In this document: positions 1 to 13,900 of the stretch, in pieces | Position numbering within the stretch: position 1 is the stretch's first letter | Layout: each line of letters opens with the position of its first letter | Assembly: GCA_029961685.1 (NCBI GenBank) | Contig: JARWKL010000008.1 | Location: 19,687,981 to 19,751,980, forward strand | DNA: 64,000 nucleotides | Direction: 5' to 3' | Source: Aristolochia californica | Taxonomy: Eukaryota > Streptophyta > Magnoliopsida > Piperales > Aristolochiaceae | Notes under the pieces: model-generated | Seen by the model: the letters and a program-made list of their open reading frames with translations, nothing else | Database searches by the model: none | What the model was told of the DNA's origin: nothing | Program-made: the position numbers and the translations under genes

Positions 1-2290
1 CCGAGTCAAACCTGCGATTATTTTTCCCATTTACCTAAAGCTGACCTAACGATCATAGATGATTGTAAAGTGATTTATCATGCGTAACAGGCTATATTTT
101 TGGAAGGAATGACTTATGGATAGGGAGTCAACACTCAGTTAAAAATTCCCCGCCACCCCCTTTTCCCGACGATTGCAGAACCTCATATATAAAAACTAAA
201 AAGAGTTTACAATCCCTAAAAATTACAGACACTTTTTGGAATTATCTTTCTCTAAATTTGTGCATTCTACATTTCCATTTTTGATTGGTGGATTTTTCTT
301 AACTCAAAACTTAAGTTTTCACTTTCCCTTCATCTCGTAAACATAAAAAAAGAGATAAAAGGCAAATACATCACATCAAAATGAAAGTTTTAGATTTTGA
401 TGTGTGGAAAGAATTTGAAGAAATGAACAAATGTACTAAAAGTAAATTTATTCACAAACCATAAATTAACACAGATGTCTTGTTATCCACTAATTCAACC
501 CTAATAGCTCGGATTTTTATAAGAAAGAGAATTTTTTACACATGTTTTAAAAAGTAGATATGCACGCTTGAATCATGTTAAAGATGAAAATGACCTATGG
601 ATCCAAACCTTTTAAAGAGAATAACATTAAATTCTCAAGTGAACGTGCGGTGGGATATTTTCCCGCTTCAAACAAGCCATTATTTTGCCCATTTACAAAA
701 AAGCTGACCTAACGATCAGTGTACCGGGCTATATTTTTTTCAGGATTCACTTTTGGATTGAGAGTCAACACTCAGTTTAAAATCCCCCGCCTCCCCCTTT
801 TCCTGACGATTGCAGAACCTAATATATAAAAACTGAAAAGTGATTACAATCCCTAAAAATTACGGACACTTTTAAGAATTATCTCTCTCTACATTTGTGC
901 ATTGTGAATTTCCATTTTAGATGTATACTTTTATTTTAAATCAAAACTTGAGTTCTCACTTTCCCTTCATCTCGAAAACAAAAAAAAAGAGATAAAAGAC
1001 AAAAAGATCAGAACAAATTGAAAATTTTAGAGTTTATTTATGGAAAGAATTTAAAGCAATAAACAAATGTAAGTAAAGAAAATTTTTTTAGACACCACAA
1101 ATGAACAAAAAAGTTTTGTTATCCAAGTTTGGGAAATTCCACTAGCTCAACCCCAATTGCTCGGAATTTTATAACAAAGAGATTTTTCTACACATGTTTT
1201 AAAAAATGGATATGCATGCTTGTTACATGTTAAAGATGGAAATGACCTATGGATCCAAACCTTTTATAGAGAATAACATTAAAATCCCAAGTGAACGTGC
1301 GGTGGGATATTTACTCGAGTCAAACAAGCTATTATTTTGCCCATTTACAAAAAAGCTGACCTAACGATCATAGATGATTGTAAAGTGATTGATCATGCGT
1401 AACAGGCAATAGTTTCGTAAGAAATGACTTATGGATTGCGAGTCAACACATAGTTAAAAATTCCCCCCTCCCCCTTTTCTCGACGATTGCAAAACATGAT
1501 ATATAAAAACTAAAAAAATTTACAATCCCTAAAAATTAAAAACATTTCAGGAATTATCTCTCCCTATATGTGTACATTGTGCATTTCCATTTTAGATGTA
1601 TGCTTTTTCTTACATCAAAACTTGAGTTTTCACCTTCCCTTCATCTCGTAAACATAAAAAAGAGATAAAAGGAAAAGACATGACTTCAAAATTAACGTTT
1701 TAGAGTTTATGTATGGAAAGAATTTAAGGCAATGAACAAATTTAAGAAAAGAAAATTTATTCACAAATCACAAATTAACACAAAAGTCTTGTCATCCAAG
1801 TTTGGGTAATTCCACTAGTTCAACCCTAATAGCATTGGAATTTTATTAGAAAGAGATTTTTATACACATGTTTTAAAAAATAGATATGCCCGCTTGAAAG
1901 ATGTTAAATATGCAAATGACCTAAGGATCCAAACCTTTTAAAGAGAATCACATTAAATTCTCAAGTGAACGTGCGGTGGGATATTTTCCCGAGTCAAGCA
2001 AGCTATTATTTTGCCCATTTACAAAAAGTTGACCTAACGATCAGCGTAACGGGCTATATTTTCGTAAGGAATGACTTATGGATTGGGAGTCAACACTCAG
2101 TTAAAAATCCCCCGCCTCCCCCTTTTCCTGATGATTGCAGAACCTTATATATAAAAACTGAAAAGTGTTTACAATGCCTAAAAATTACGGACACTTTTTG
2201 GAATTATCTCTCTCTACATTTGTGCATTGTGCATTTGAATTTTAGATGTATACTTTTATCTTAAATCAAAACTTGAGTTTTCACTTTCCC
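1..2290 (+). repeat. 3' part of 6-unit HOR (units L-S-L-S)
   Basis: This stretch holds a partial unit from position 1, then unit starts at 639 (S), 1291 (L) and 1965 (S). It matches 22098-24390 and 26020-28320 closely, in the same unit order. For example, the opening cgagtcaaacctgcgatta recurs only at those two places, and unit starts 639, 1291 and 1965 correspond to 22750, 23399 and 24072. Similarity falls sharply near 2290, in the A-rich part of the third unit, where the copy changes from aaacaaaaaaaagagataaaagg to aaacataaaaaagagataaaacg with different flanking bases. The first unit lacks about 15 bp near 490. It is therefore a third, truncated member of the 3.92-kb HOR family, located 20 kb away from the other two. 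Confidence 0.85.
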
Positions 2291-3366
2291 TTCATCTCGT
2301 AAACATAAAAAAGAGATAAAACGCAAAGACATGTCTTCAAAATTAAAGTTTTAGAGTTTATGTATGGAAAGAATTTAAAGCAATGAAAAATGTAATAAAA
2401 GAAAATTTATTCACAAACCACAAATTAACACAAAAGTCTTGTTATCCAAGTTTGCCTAATTCCACTAGTTCAACCCTAAAAGCTCGAAATTTTATAAGAA
2501 AAAGATTTTTCTACACATGTTTTAAAAAATAGATATGCACGCTTGAAACATGTGAAAGATGCAAATGACCTATGGATCCAATCTTTTTAAACTGAATAAC
2601 ATTAAATTCTCAAGTGAACGTGCAGTGGGATATTTTCCCGAGTCAAACAAGCCATTATTTTGCACATTTACAAAAGAGCTAACCTAACGATCAGAGTAAC
2701 AGGGTATATTTTTGTAAGGAATGACTTATGGATTGGGAGTCGACACTCAGTTAAAAATCCCCCGCCTCCCCCTTTTCCCGAAGATTGCAAAACCTGATAT
2801 ATAGAGACTAAAAGAGTTTACAGTCCCTAAAAATTATGACCACTTTTTGGAATTATCTCTCTCTACATTTGTGCATTGTGCATTTCCATTTTAGATGTAT
2901 ACTTTTATCTTAAATCAAAACTTGAGTATTCACTTTCCCATCAACTCGGAAACAAAACAAAAAAGAGATAAAAGGCAAAAAGATCACAACAAATTGAAAA
3001 TTTTAGAGTTTTATGTATGGAAAGAATTTAAAGCTATAAAAGAATGCTAGTAAAGAAAATATTTTCACAAACCACAAACGAACACAAAGTTTTCTTATCA
3101 TAGTTTGGTAAATTCCACTAGTTCAACCCTAATTGCTTGGAATTTTATAAGAAAGAGATTTTTCTACACATGTTTTAAAAAATGGATTTGCATGCTTGAA
3201 ACATGTTAAAGATGCAAATGACCTATGGTTCCAAACATTTTAAATAAAAAACATTAAAATCTCAAGTGAACATGCGGTGGGATATTTACTCGAGTCAAAC
3301 AAGCCATTATTTAGCCCATTTACAAAAAGCTGACCTAACCATCATGGATGATTATAAAGTGATTTA

Positions 3367-3525
3367 TCATCCGTAACGGGCTATATTTGTATAAGGAATG
3401 ACTTAAGGATTGGGAGTCAACACAAGGTTAAAAATCCCCCGCTATATTTTTCATGCCTAACACACTATATTTTTACGGAATGACTTATGGATTGGGAGTC
3501 AACACTCAGTTAAATATCCCCCGCC
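3367..3525 (+). repeat. Internal partial tandem duplication of about 80 bp
   Basis: The unit starting at 3266 is 756 bp long. The stretch that runs from the gtaacgggctatatttt motif through the C-rich tract occurs twice in succession. The first copy ends at tcccccgc near 3440, and the second begins with tatatttttcatgcctaac and runs to a complete C-rich tract near 3535. The first copy therefore lost its second C block. The same structure is present at 32705-32865 in the partner unit, so the event predates the long duplication. Confidence 0.88.
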
Positions 3526-5019
3526 TCCCCCTTTTCCCGACGATTGCATAACCTGAAATTTAAAAACTAAAAAGAGTTTCCAATCCCTAAAAAATACAGA
3601 AACTTTTTGGAATTTTCTCTCTCTACATTTGTGCATTCTGAATTTCTATTTTAAACGTATACTTTTTTCTTAAATTAAACTTGAGTTTTCACTTCCCTTT
3701 CATCTTGTAAAATAAAAAAGAGATAAAAGGCAAATAGATCACAACAAAATGAAAATTTTAGAGTTTATGTACAGAAACAATTTAAAGCAATAAAAAAATG
3801 CAAGTAGAGAAAATTTATTCACATCCAACAAATGAACACAAAAATTTTGTTATCCAAGATTGGGTAATTCCGCTACTTCAACCCAAATAGCTCGGAATTT
3901 TATGAGAAAGAGATTTATCTACATATGTTTTAAAAAATGGATATGCATGCTTGAAGCATGTTAAAGATGCAAATGTCCTAAGGATCCAAATCTTTTAAAG
4001 AGAATAACATTAAATTCTCAAGAGAACATGCGGTGGGATATTTACCCGAGTCAATCAAGCCATTATTTTGCCAATTTACAAAAAGCTGACCTAACGATCA
4101 TAGAGGATTATAAAGTGATTTATCAAGCGTAACAGGCTATATTTTTGTAAGGAATGACTTTTGGATTGGGTGTCAACACTCAGTTGAAAATCCCTTGCCT
4201 CCCTCTTTTCCCAACTGATGAAGAACTAGATATATAAAAACTAAAAAGAGTTTACAAACCTTAAAAATTACAAACACTTTTCGGTATTATCTCTCTCTAC
4301 ATTTTTGCATTGTGCATTTCCATTTCAGATGTATACTTTTTTCTTAAATAAAAACTTGAGTTTTCACTTTCCCTTCATCTCGTAAACAAAAAAAAAAAAA
4401 AGATGAAAGGCAAGTACAGCACAACAAAATGAAAATTTTAGAGTTTATGTATGGAAAGAATTTAAAGCAATGAACAAATGTAAGAAAATAAAATTTATTC
4501 GCACACAACAAATGAACACAAAAGTTTTGCTATCCAAGTTTCGGTAATTCCACTCGTTCAACCCTAATAGCTCGGAATTTTATAAGCAAGAGATTTTTCT
4601 ACACATGTTTTAAAAAATAGATATGCCTGCTAAAAACATGTTAAAGATACTAATGACCTATGGATCCAAACGTTTTAAACAGAATAAAATTAAATTCTCA
4701 AGAGAACGTGCGGGGGGATATTTACCCGAGTCAAACAAGCAATTATTTTACCCATTTACCTAAAGCTGACCTAACGATCATAGATGATTGTAAAGTGATT
4801 TATGATGCGTAAGAGGCTAAATTTTTGGAAGGAATGACTTATGGATAGGGAGTCAAAACTCAGTTAAAAATCCCCCCCACCCCCTTTTCCCGAAGATTGC
4901 AGAACCTGATATATAAAAACTAAAAAGAGTTTACAATCCCCAAAAATTACAGGCACATTTTGGAATTATCTCTCTCTACATATATGCATTCTACATTTCC
5001 ATTTTTGATTGATACATTT

Positions 5020-5330
5020 TTCTTCAAGGCCAATAGATCACATCAAAATTAAAGTTTTATATTTTGTGTGTGGGAAGAATTTGAAGCAATGAACAAATGT
5101 AATAAGAGTAAATTTATTCACAAACCACAAATTAACACAAAAGTCTTGTTATCCAAGTTTGGGTAATTCCACTAATTCAACCCTAATAGCTCGGATTTTT
5201 ATAAGAAAGAGAATTTTTTACACATGTTTTAAAAAGTAGATATGCACGCTTGAATCATGTTATAGATGAAAATCACATTTAATTCTCAAGAGAATAAACT
5301 TTTAAAGAGAATAACATTAAATTCTCATGT
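5020..5330 (+). other. 55-bp deletion plus local rearrangement in one unit (copy A)
   Basis: In the unit starting at 4702 the sequence passes from atacatttttcttca directly to aggccaatagatcacat near 5026. This loses the stretch that normally includes aaacttgagttttcactt and the A run. At 5270-5300 the usual GGATCC segment is replaced by a second copy of the acatttaattctcaagagaa type sequence. Both changes recur in the partner unit starting at 34041. Confidence 0.83.
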
Positions 5331-5472
5331 GAACGTTCGGTGGGATATTTTCCCGAGTCTAACAAGCCATTATTTTGCCCATTTACAAAAATCTGACCCA
5401 ACGATCAGCGTAACGGGCTAGATTTTTGTAAGGAATGACTTATGGGTTGGGAGTCAACACTCAGTTAAAAAT

Positions 5473-5488
5473 CCCCCCCCCCCCCCCC
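5473..5488 (+). repeat. Expanded C homopolymer, 16 C
   Basis: In the S unit starting at 5329 the normal C-rich tract (CCCCCGCCTCCCCC) is replaced by an uninterrupted run of 16 C. The G and T interruptions are lost. Its partner in copy B is longer still. Confidence 0.9.
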
Positions 5489-8400
5489 TTTTCCCGACTA
5501 TTGCAAAACCTGATATATAAAAAATGAAAAGTGATTACAATCCCTAAAAATTACGGACACTTTTATGAATTATCTCTCTCTACATTTGTGCATTGTGCAT
5601 TTCCATTTTAGATGTATACTTTTATTTTAAATCAAAACTTGACTTTTCACTTTCCCTTCATCTAAAAAAAAAAAGAGATTAAAGACAAAAAGATCAGAAC
5701 AAACTGAAAATTTTAGAGTTATGTATGGAAAGAATTTAAAGCAATAAACAAATGTTAGTAAAGAAAATTTATTCACACACCACAAATGAACACAAAAGTT
5801 TTGTTATCCTAGTTACGAAAATGCCACTAGTTCAACCCCAATTTCTTGGAATTTTATAAGAAAGAGATTTTTCTACACATGTTTTAAAAAATGGATATGC
5901 ATGCATGATACATGTTAAAGATGCAAATGACCTATGGATCCAAACCTTTTATAGAGAATAACAACAAAATCTCAAGTGAACGTGCGGTGGAAAATTTACT
6001 CGAGTCAAACAAGCTATTATTTTCCCCATTTACAAAAAGTTGACCTAACGATCATAGACGACTGCAAAGTGATTTATCATGCGTAACGGGCAATATTTTT
6101 GTAAGGAATGAGTTATGGATTGCGAGTCAACACTCAGTTAAAAATTCCCCGTCTCCCCCTTTTCTCGTCGATTGCAGAACCTGATATATAAAAACTAAAA
6201 AAAGTTTACAATCCCTAAAAATTACAAACACTTTCTAGAATTATCTCTCTCTATATTTGTGCATTGTGCATTTCCATTTTTGATGTATACTTTTTCATCA
6301 ATCAAAACTTGAGTTTTCACTTTCCCTGCATCTTGTAAACATGAAAAAGAGATAAAAGGCAAAGAGATGACTTGAAAATGAAAGTTTTAGAGTTTACGTA
6401 TGGAAAGAATTTAAAGCAATGAACAAATGTAAGAAAAGAAAATTTATTCACAAACCGCAAATTAACACAAAAGTCTTGTTATCCAAGTTTTGGTAATTCC
6501 ACTAGTTCAACCCTAATCACATTGGAGTTTTATTCGAAAGAGATTTTTCTACACATGTTTTAAAAAAAAGATATGCCCGTTTGAAACATGTTAAAGATGC
6601 AAATGACCTAAGGGTCCAAACCTTTTAAAGAGAATAACATTAAATTCTCAAGTGAATGTGCGGTGGGATATTTTCCCGAGTCAAACAAGCCATTATTTTG
6701 CCCATTTATAAAAAGTTGACCTAACGATCAGCGTTACGGGCTATATTTTTGTAAGAAATGACTTATGGATTGGCAATCAACACTTAGTTAAAAATCGCCC
6801 GCCTCCCCCTTTTCCCAAAGATTGCAGAACCTTATATATAAAAAATGTAAAGTGTTTACAATCCCTAAAAATTACGGTTACTTTTTGGAATTATCTCTCT
6901 CTACATTTGTCCATTGTGTATTTCCATCTTAGATATATACTTTTATCTTAAATCAAAACTTGAGTTTTCATTTTCCCTTCATCTAGGAAACAAAAAAAAG
7001 AGATAAAAGGCAAAAAGATCAAAACAAACTAAAAATTTTAGAGTTTATGTATGGAAAGAATTTAAAGCAATAAAAAAATTTAAGTAAAGAAAATTTATTC
7101 ACACGCCACAAATGAACGCAAAAGTTTTGTTATCCTAGTTTGGGAAATTCCACTAGTTCAACCCTAATTGCTCGGAATTTTATAAGAAAGAGATTTTTTG
7201 ACACATGTTTTAAAAAAATGCATATGCATGCTTGATACATGTTAACGATTCAAATGACCTATGGATCCAAACCTTTTATAGAGAATAACATTAAAATCAC
7301 AAGTGAACATGCGGTTGGATATTTACTCGAGTAAAATAAGCTATTATTTTGCCCATTTACAAAAATCTGACCTAACGATCATTGATGATTGTAAAGTGAT
7401 CTATCATGCGTAACGGGCTATATTTTTGTAAGGAATGACTTGTGGATTGGGTGTCAACACTCAGTTAAAAACCCCCCCGCCTCCCCCTTTTCCCGACAAT
7501 TGCAAAACCTGATATATAAAAAACTAAAAAGAGTTTGCAATCCTTAAAAATTACAAACACTTTTTGGAATTATCTCTCTCTACAATTGTGAATTGTGCAT
7601 TTCCATTTTAGATGTATACTTTTTTCTTATATCAAAAGTTGAGTTTTCACATTCCCTTCAAATCGTAAACAAAAAAAAGAGATTAAATGCAAATAAATCA
7701 CAACAAAATGAAAATTTTAGAGCTGATGTATGGAAAGAATTTAAATCTATAAAAAATGTAATTAAATAAATTTTATTCACAAACCGAAAATGAACACAAA
7801 ATTTTTCTTTTCCAAGTTTGGGGAATTCCACTAGTTCACCCCGAATAGCTCGGAATTTTACAAGAAAGATATTTTTCTACCCATGTTTTAAAAAATGGAT
7901 ATGCATGCTGGAAACATGTTAAAGACTCAAATGACCTATGGATCCACAGCTTTTAAAGTGAAAAATATTAAATTCTCATGTAAACGAGCAGTGGGATATT
8001 TACCCGAGTCGAACAAGCCACCATTTTGCCTATATACAAAAAGCTGACCTTACGGCTATAGATGATTGTAAAGTGATTTACCATGCGTAACGGGCTATAT
8101 TTTTTTAAGGAATGACTTATGGATTGAGAGTGAACACTCTTTTAAAAATCCCCCGCCTCCCCGTTTTCCCGAAGATTGCAGAACCTGATATATTAAGACT
8201 AAAATGAGTTTACAATCCCTTAAAATTGCAATCACTTCTTGGAATTATCTCTCTCTACATTTGTGCATTGTGCATTTCCATTTTAGATGTATACTTTTTT
8301 CTTAAATCAAAACTTGAGTTTTCACTTTTCCTTATCTCGTAAACAAAAAAAGAGATAAAAGGCAAATTGAACACAATAGACTCAAAATTTTAGTGTGTAT

Positions 8401-11400
8401 GTATGCAAAGAATTTAAAGCAATGAACAAATATAAGTAAATAAAATTTATTGACACACCAAAAATGAACAAAAAAGTATAGTTATCCAAGTTTGGGAAAT
8501 TCCACTAGTTCTACCCTAATAGCTCGGAATTTTTTAAGAAGTGATTTTTCTACACATGTTTTAAAAAATGGATATGCAAGCTTGAAACATGTTAAAGATG
8601 CAAATTGCCTATGGATCCAAACCTTTTAAAGAGAATAACATTAAATTCTCAACTAAACGTATGGTAGGATATTTTCCAGAGTCAAACAAGCCATTTTTTC
8701 CCATTTCCAAAAAGCTGACCTAACGATTATAGGTGATAGGAAAGTGATTTATCAAGCATAACTGGCTATATGTTTTCAAGGAATTACTTATGGATTGGGA
8801 GTCAACACTCAGTTAAAAATCCCCTGCCTCCCCCTTTTCTCAACGATTGCAAAACCTGATATATAAAAGCTAAAAATATTTTACAATCCCTATAAATTAT
8901 AGACACTTTTTTAAATTATCTCTCTCTACATTTGTGCGTTGTGTATTTCCATTTTAGATGCATACTTTTTACTTAAATCAAAACTTGAGTTTTCACTTTC
9001 CCTCCATCTCGTAAACAAAAAAAAGAGATAAAGGGCAAATAGATCTAAAAAAAAATGAAAATTTTAGAGTTTATATATGGAAAGAATTTATAGCAATAAA
9101 CAAATGTAAGTAAAGAAAATTTATTCACAGACCACAAACGAATACAAAAGTTTTGTTATCCAAGTTTGGGAAATTCCACTAGTTCAACTCTAATAGCTCG
9201 GAATTTTATAAAAAAGAGATTTTTCTACATATGTTTTAAAAAAAGGATGTGCATGCTTGAAACATGTAACAAATGCAAATGACCTACGGATCCAAACCTT
9301 TTAAAGATAATAACATTAAATTCTCAAGTGAACGTGCGGTGGGCTATTTACCCGAGTGAAACAAGCCATTATTTTGCCCATTGACAAAAAGCTGAACGAA
9401 GGATCATAGTTGATTGTAAAGTGATTTATCATGCATAACGGGCTATATTTTCTTAAGGAATGACTTATAGATTGGGAGTCAACACTCAGTTAAAAGTCCC
9501 CCGCCTCCCCTATTTCCCAATGAGTGCAGAACAAAATATATAAAAAATAAAAAGAGTTACAATTCCTAAAAATTACAAACACTTTTTGGAATTATCTCTC
9601 TCTAAATTTTGGGATTGTTCATTTCCATTTTAGATGTATACTTTTTTCTTAAATCAAAACATGAATTTCACTTTCCCTTCATCTCGTAAACAGAAAAAAG
9701 AGATAAAAGGCAAATAGATCACAACAAACTGAAAATTTTAGAGTTTATGTATGGAAAGAATTTAAAACAATAAACAAATATAAGTAAAGAAAATTTTTTC
9801 ACTCACCACAAATGAAGACAAAAGTTTCATTATCCATGTTTTGGAAATTCCACTAGTTCAACCCTCACAGCTCGGAATTTTATAAGAAAGAGATTTTTCT
9901 TCTCATGTTTTAAAAAATGGATATGCATGCATGAAACAAGTTAAAGATGAAAATGATCTATGGATGCAATCCTTTTAAAGAGAATAACATTAAATTCACA
10001 AGAGAACGTGCAGTGGGATATTTACCCGAATCAAACAAGCCATTATTTTGCCCATTAACAAAAAGCTGACCTAACGATCATAGATGATTGTAAAGTGATT
10101 TATCATGTGTAATGGGCTATATTTTTGCACGGAATGACTTATGGATTGGGAGACAACACTCTGTTAAAAATCCCCCGCGTCCCCCTTTTCCCGATGATTG
10201 CATAACCTGATATATAAAAACTAAAAAGAGTTTACAATCCCTAAAAATTACAAACACTTTTTGGAATTATCGCTCTCTACATTTGTGCATTGTGCATTTC
10301 CATTTTAGATGTATACTTTTTTCTTAAATCAGAACTTGAGTTTTCACTTTCCCTTCATCTCGTAAACAAAAAAAAGAGGTAAAAGGCAAATAGCTCGCAA
10401 CAAAATGAAAATTTTAGAGTTGATGTATGGGAAGAATTTAAAGCAATAAACAAATGTAAGTGAAAAAAATTTATTCCCACACCACAAATTAACACAAAAG
10501 TTTTGTTATCCAAGTTTGGGAAATTCCTTTTAGTACAACCCTAATAGCTCCGAATTTTATAAGAAAGAGATTTTTCTACACATGTTTTAAAAAATGGATA
10601 TGCATGCTTGAAACATGTTCAAGATGTAAATGACCTATGGATCCAAACCTTTTAAAGAGAATAACATTAAATTCTCAAGTGAACGTGCGATGGGATATTT
10701 ACACGAGTAAAACAAGCCATTGTTTTGCCCATTTACAAAAAGCTGAACTATGGATCATTGATGATTTTAAAGTGATTTATCATGCATAACGAGCTATATT
10801 TTTCAAGGAATGAATTATGGATTAGGAGTCAGCACTCAATAAAAAATCCCCCGACTCCCCCTTTTCCCGACGATTGCAGAACCTGATATATGAAAACTAA
10901 TATGAGTTTACAATCCCTAAAAATTACAAAAACTTTTTTGGAATTATCTCTCTCTACAATTTTTCATTGTGCATTTCCATTTTAGATGTATACTTTTTTC
11001 TTAAATCAAAAATTGAGTTTTCACTTGCCCTTCATCTCATAAACAAAAAAAAGAGATAAATGGCAAATAGATCACAACAAACTGAAAATTTTAGAGTTTA
11101 TGTTTGGAAAGAATTTAAAGCAATAAATAAATTTTAAAAATTAAAATTATTCAGACACGACAAATGAACACAAAATTTTTGTTATCCAAGTTTGGGAAAT
11201 TCAATCGTAAGAGCTTGGAATTTTATAAGAAGATATTTTTCTACACATGTTTTAAAAAATGGATATGCATGCTTTAAACGTGTTAAATATGCAAATGACC
11301 CATGGATCCAAACCTTTAAAAGAGAATAACATTAAATTCTCAAGTGTACGTGTAGTGCGATATTTACCCGAGTCAAATAAGCCATTAGTTTGCCCATTTA

Positions 11401-13900
11401 AAAAAAGGTGACCTAACGATCATACATGATTGTAAAGTGATTTATCATTCGTAATAGGTTATACTTTTGTAAAGAATGAGTTATGGATTGGGAGTCAACA
11501 CTCAGTTAAAAATTCTCCGCCTCCCCCTTTTGCCGACGATTGTAGAACCTGAAATATAAAAATAAAAAGAGCATCCAATCCCTTAAAATTATGGACACTT
11601 TTTGGAATTATTTCTCTCTACTTTTGTGCATTGTCCATTTGCATTTTTAACGTATACTTTTTCTTAAATAAAAACTTGAGTTTTCACTTCCCCTTCATCT
11701 CGTACACAAAAAAATGAGATAAAAGGCAAATAGATCACAACAAAATGAAAATTTCAGAGTTTATGTTCAGAAACAATTTAAAACAGTAAACAAATGTAAG
11801 TAAGGAAAATTTATTCACACCCTACAAATGAACACAAATGTTTTGTTATTCAAGTTTGGGTAATTCCACTAGTTCAACCCTAATAGCTCGGAATTTTATA
11901 AGAAAGAGATTTATCTATATATATTTTAAAAAATGTATATGCATTCTTGCAACATGTTAAAGATTCAAATGACCTATGGATCCAAATATTTTAAAGAGGA
12001 TATCATTAAATTCTCAAGAGAACGTGCGGTGGGATATTTACCTTAGTCAAACAAGCCATTTTTTGCCTATTTACAAAAAGTTGACCTAACGATCATAGGT
12101 GATTGTAAAGTGATTTATCATGCATAACGGGCTATATTTTTGTTTGGAATGACTTATGGTTTGGGAGTCAAAACTCAGTTAAAAATCCCCCACCTCCCCC
12201 TTTTCCCGACTATTGAAGAACGTGACATATAAATACTAAAAAGAGTTTACAATCCCGAAAAATTACAAACACTTTTTCGAATTATCTCTCTCTACATTTG
12301 AGCATTGGGCATTTCCATTTTACATGTATACTTTTTTCTTAAATAAAAACTTGATTTTTCACTTTCCCTTCATCTCATAAACAAAAAAAAGATATAAATG
12401 GCAAATAGATCACAACAAAATAAAAATTTTAGAGTTTATGAATGGAAAGAATTTAAAGAAATAAACAAAAGTAAGTAAAGAAAATTTATTCACACACCAC
12501 AAATGAGCACAAAAGTTTTGTTTTCCATGTTTGGGAAATTCCACTAGTTCAACCCTAATAGATCGGAATTTTATAAGAAAGTGATATTTCTACAGATCTT
12601 TTAAAAAATGGATATGCATGCTTGAAATATGTGGTAGATGCAAATGACCTATGGATCCAAACGTTTTAAAGAGAATAACATTAAATTCTCAAGTGAACGT
12701 GCGGTGGGATATTTACCCTATTAAAAAAAAGCCATTATTTTGCCCATTTAAAAAAAGCTGACCTAACGATTATAGGTGATTGTAAAGTGTTTTATCATGC
12801 ATAACGGGCTATATTTTTTTAAGAAATGACATATGGATTGGGAGTCAACACTCAGTTAAAAATCCCCTGCCTTCCCCTTTTATCGAAGATTGCTGAACCT
12901 GATATATAAAAACTAAAAAGAGTTTACAATCCCAAAAAATTACAAACACTTTTTGGAATTATCTCTCTCTATATTTCTCCATTTTTCATTTCCATTTTAG
13001 ATGTATACTTTTTTCTTAAATGTAAACTTGAGTTTTCACTTTCCCTTCATCTCGTAAACAAAAAAAAAGAGATAAAAAGGAAATAGATCACAACAAACTG
13101 AAAATTTTAGAGTTTATGTATGGAAGGAATTTAAAGAAATATACAAAATTAAGTAAAGAAAATTTATTCACACACCACAAATGAATACAAAAATTTTGTT
13201 ATCCAAGTTTGGGAAATTCCATTACTTCTACCGTAAAACCTCTGAATTTTATAAGAGAGCATTTTTCTACAAATATTTATAAAAAAGGATATCCATGCTT
13301 GAAACATGTTAAAGAATCAAATGACCAATGGATCCAAACCTTTTAAAGAGAATAACACTACATTCTCAAGTGAACGTGCGGTGGGATATTTACCCGAGTC
13401 AAACAAGCCATTATTTTGCCCATTTACAAAAAGTTGAACTAAGGATCATAGATGATTGTAAAGAGATTTATTATGCGTAACGGACTTTATTTTTGTAAGG
13501 AATTACTTATGGATTGGGAGTCAACACTCAGTTAAAAATCCCCCGCCACCCTCTTTTCCTGACGATTACAGAACCTGATATATAAAAACTAAAAAGAGTT
13601 TACAATCCCTATAAATTACAGGCACTTTCATGAATTATCTCTCTAAATTTGTGCATTGTGCATTTCCATTTTAGATATATAATTTTTTCTTAAATCAAAA
13701 CTTGAGTTTTCACTTTTCCTTCATCTCGTAAAAAAAAAAAGAGATAAAATTCAAATAGATCACAACAAATTGAAAATTTTAGAGTTTATGTATGGAAAGA
13801 ATTTAAAGCTATAAACGAATGTATGTAAAGAACATTTATTCACACACAACAAATGAACACGAAAGTTTTGTTATCCAAGTTGGGGAAATTCCACTAGTTC

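Larger units (their letters stand above)
2340..13900 (+). repeat. Long segmental duplication, copy A (about 11.5 kb, 17 units)
   Basis: Unit starts are 2614 (S), 3266, 4022, 4702, 5329 (S), 5976, 6652 (S), 7303, 7980, 8653, 9328, 10002, 10679, 11344, 12018, 12693 and 13370. Each except the unit at 6652 has a specific partner in 31680-42615, at a constant offset of about 29.34 kb before 5.5 kb and about 28.72 kb after 7.3 kb. Rare unit-specific features are shared, including an 80-bp partial duplication, a 55-bp deletion, a C-tract expansion, the unusual start aactaaacgt (8651) and ccctattaaa (12716). Sampled lines agree at roughly 95-97%. Left and right edges are placed where specific matching stops and have an uncertainty of about 50 bp. 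Confidence 0.88.

Noticed and set aside
1965..2264. Open frame of 99 codons, repeated at 24072 and 27999, with related 60-codon frames at 21422, 25342 and 29273
   Set aside because: It starts with GTG at the unit landmark, not ATG. It exists only where the 26-bp S-unit gap skips the TAA that ends the same frame in L units. The copies are identical because the DNA is repeated. There is no domain, signal or composition typical of a protein.
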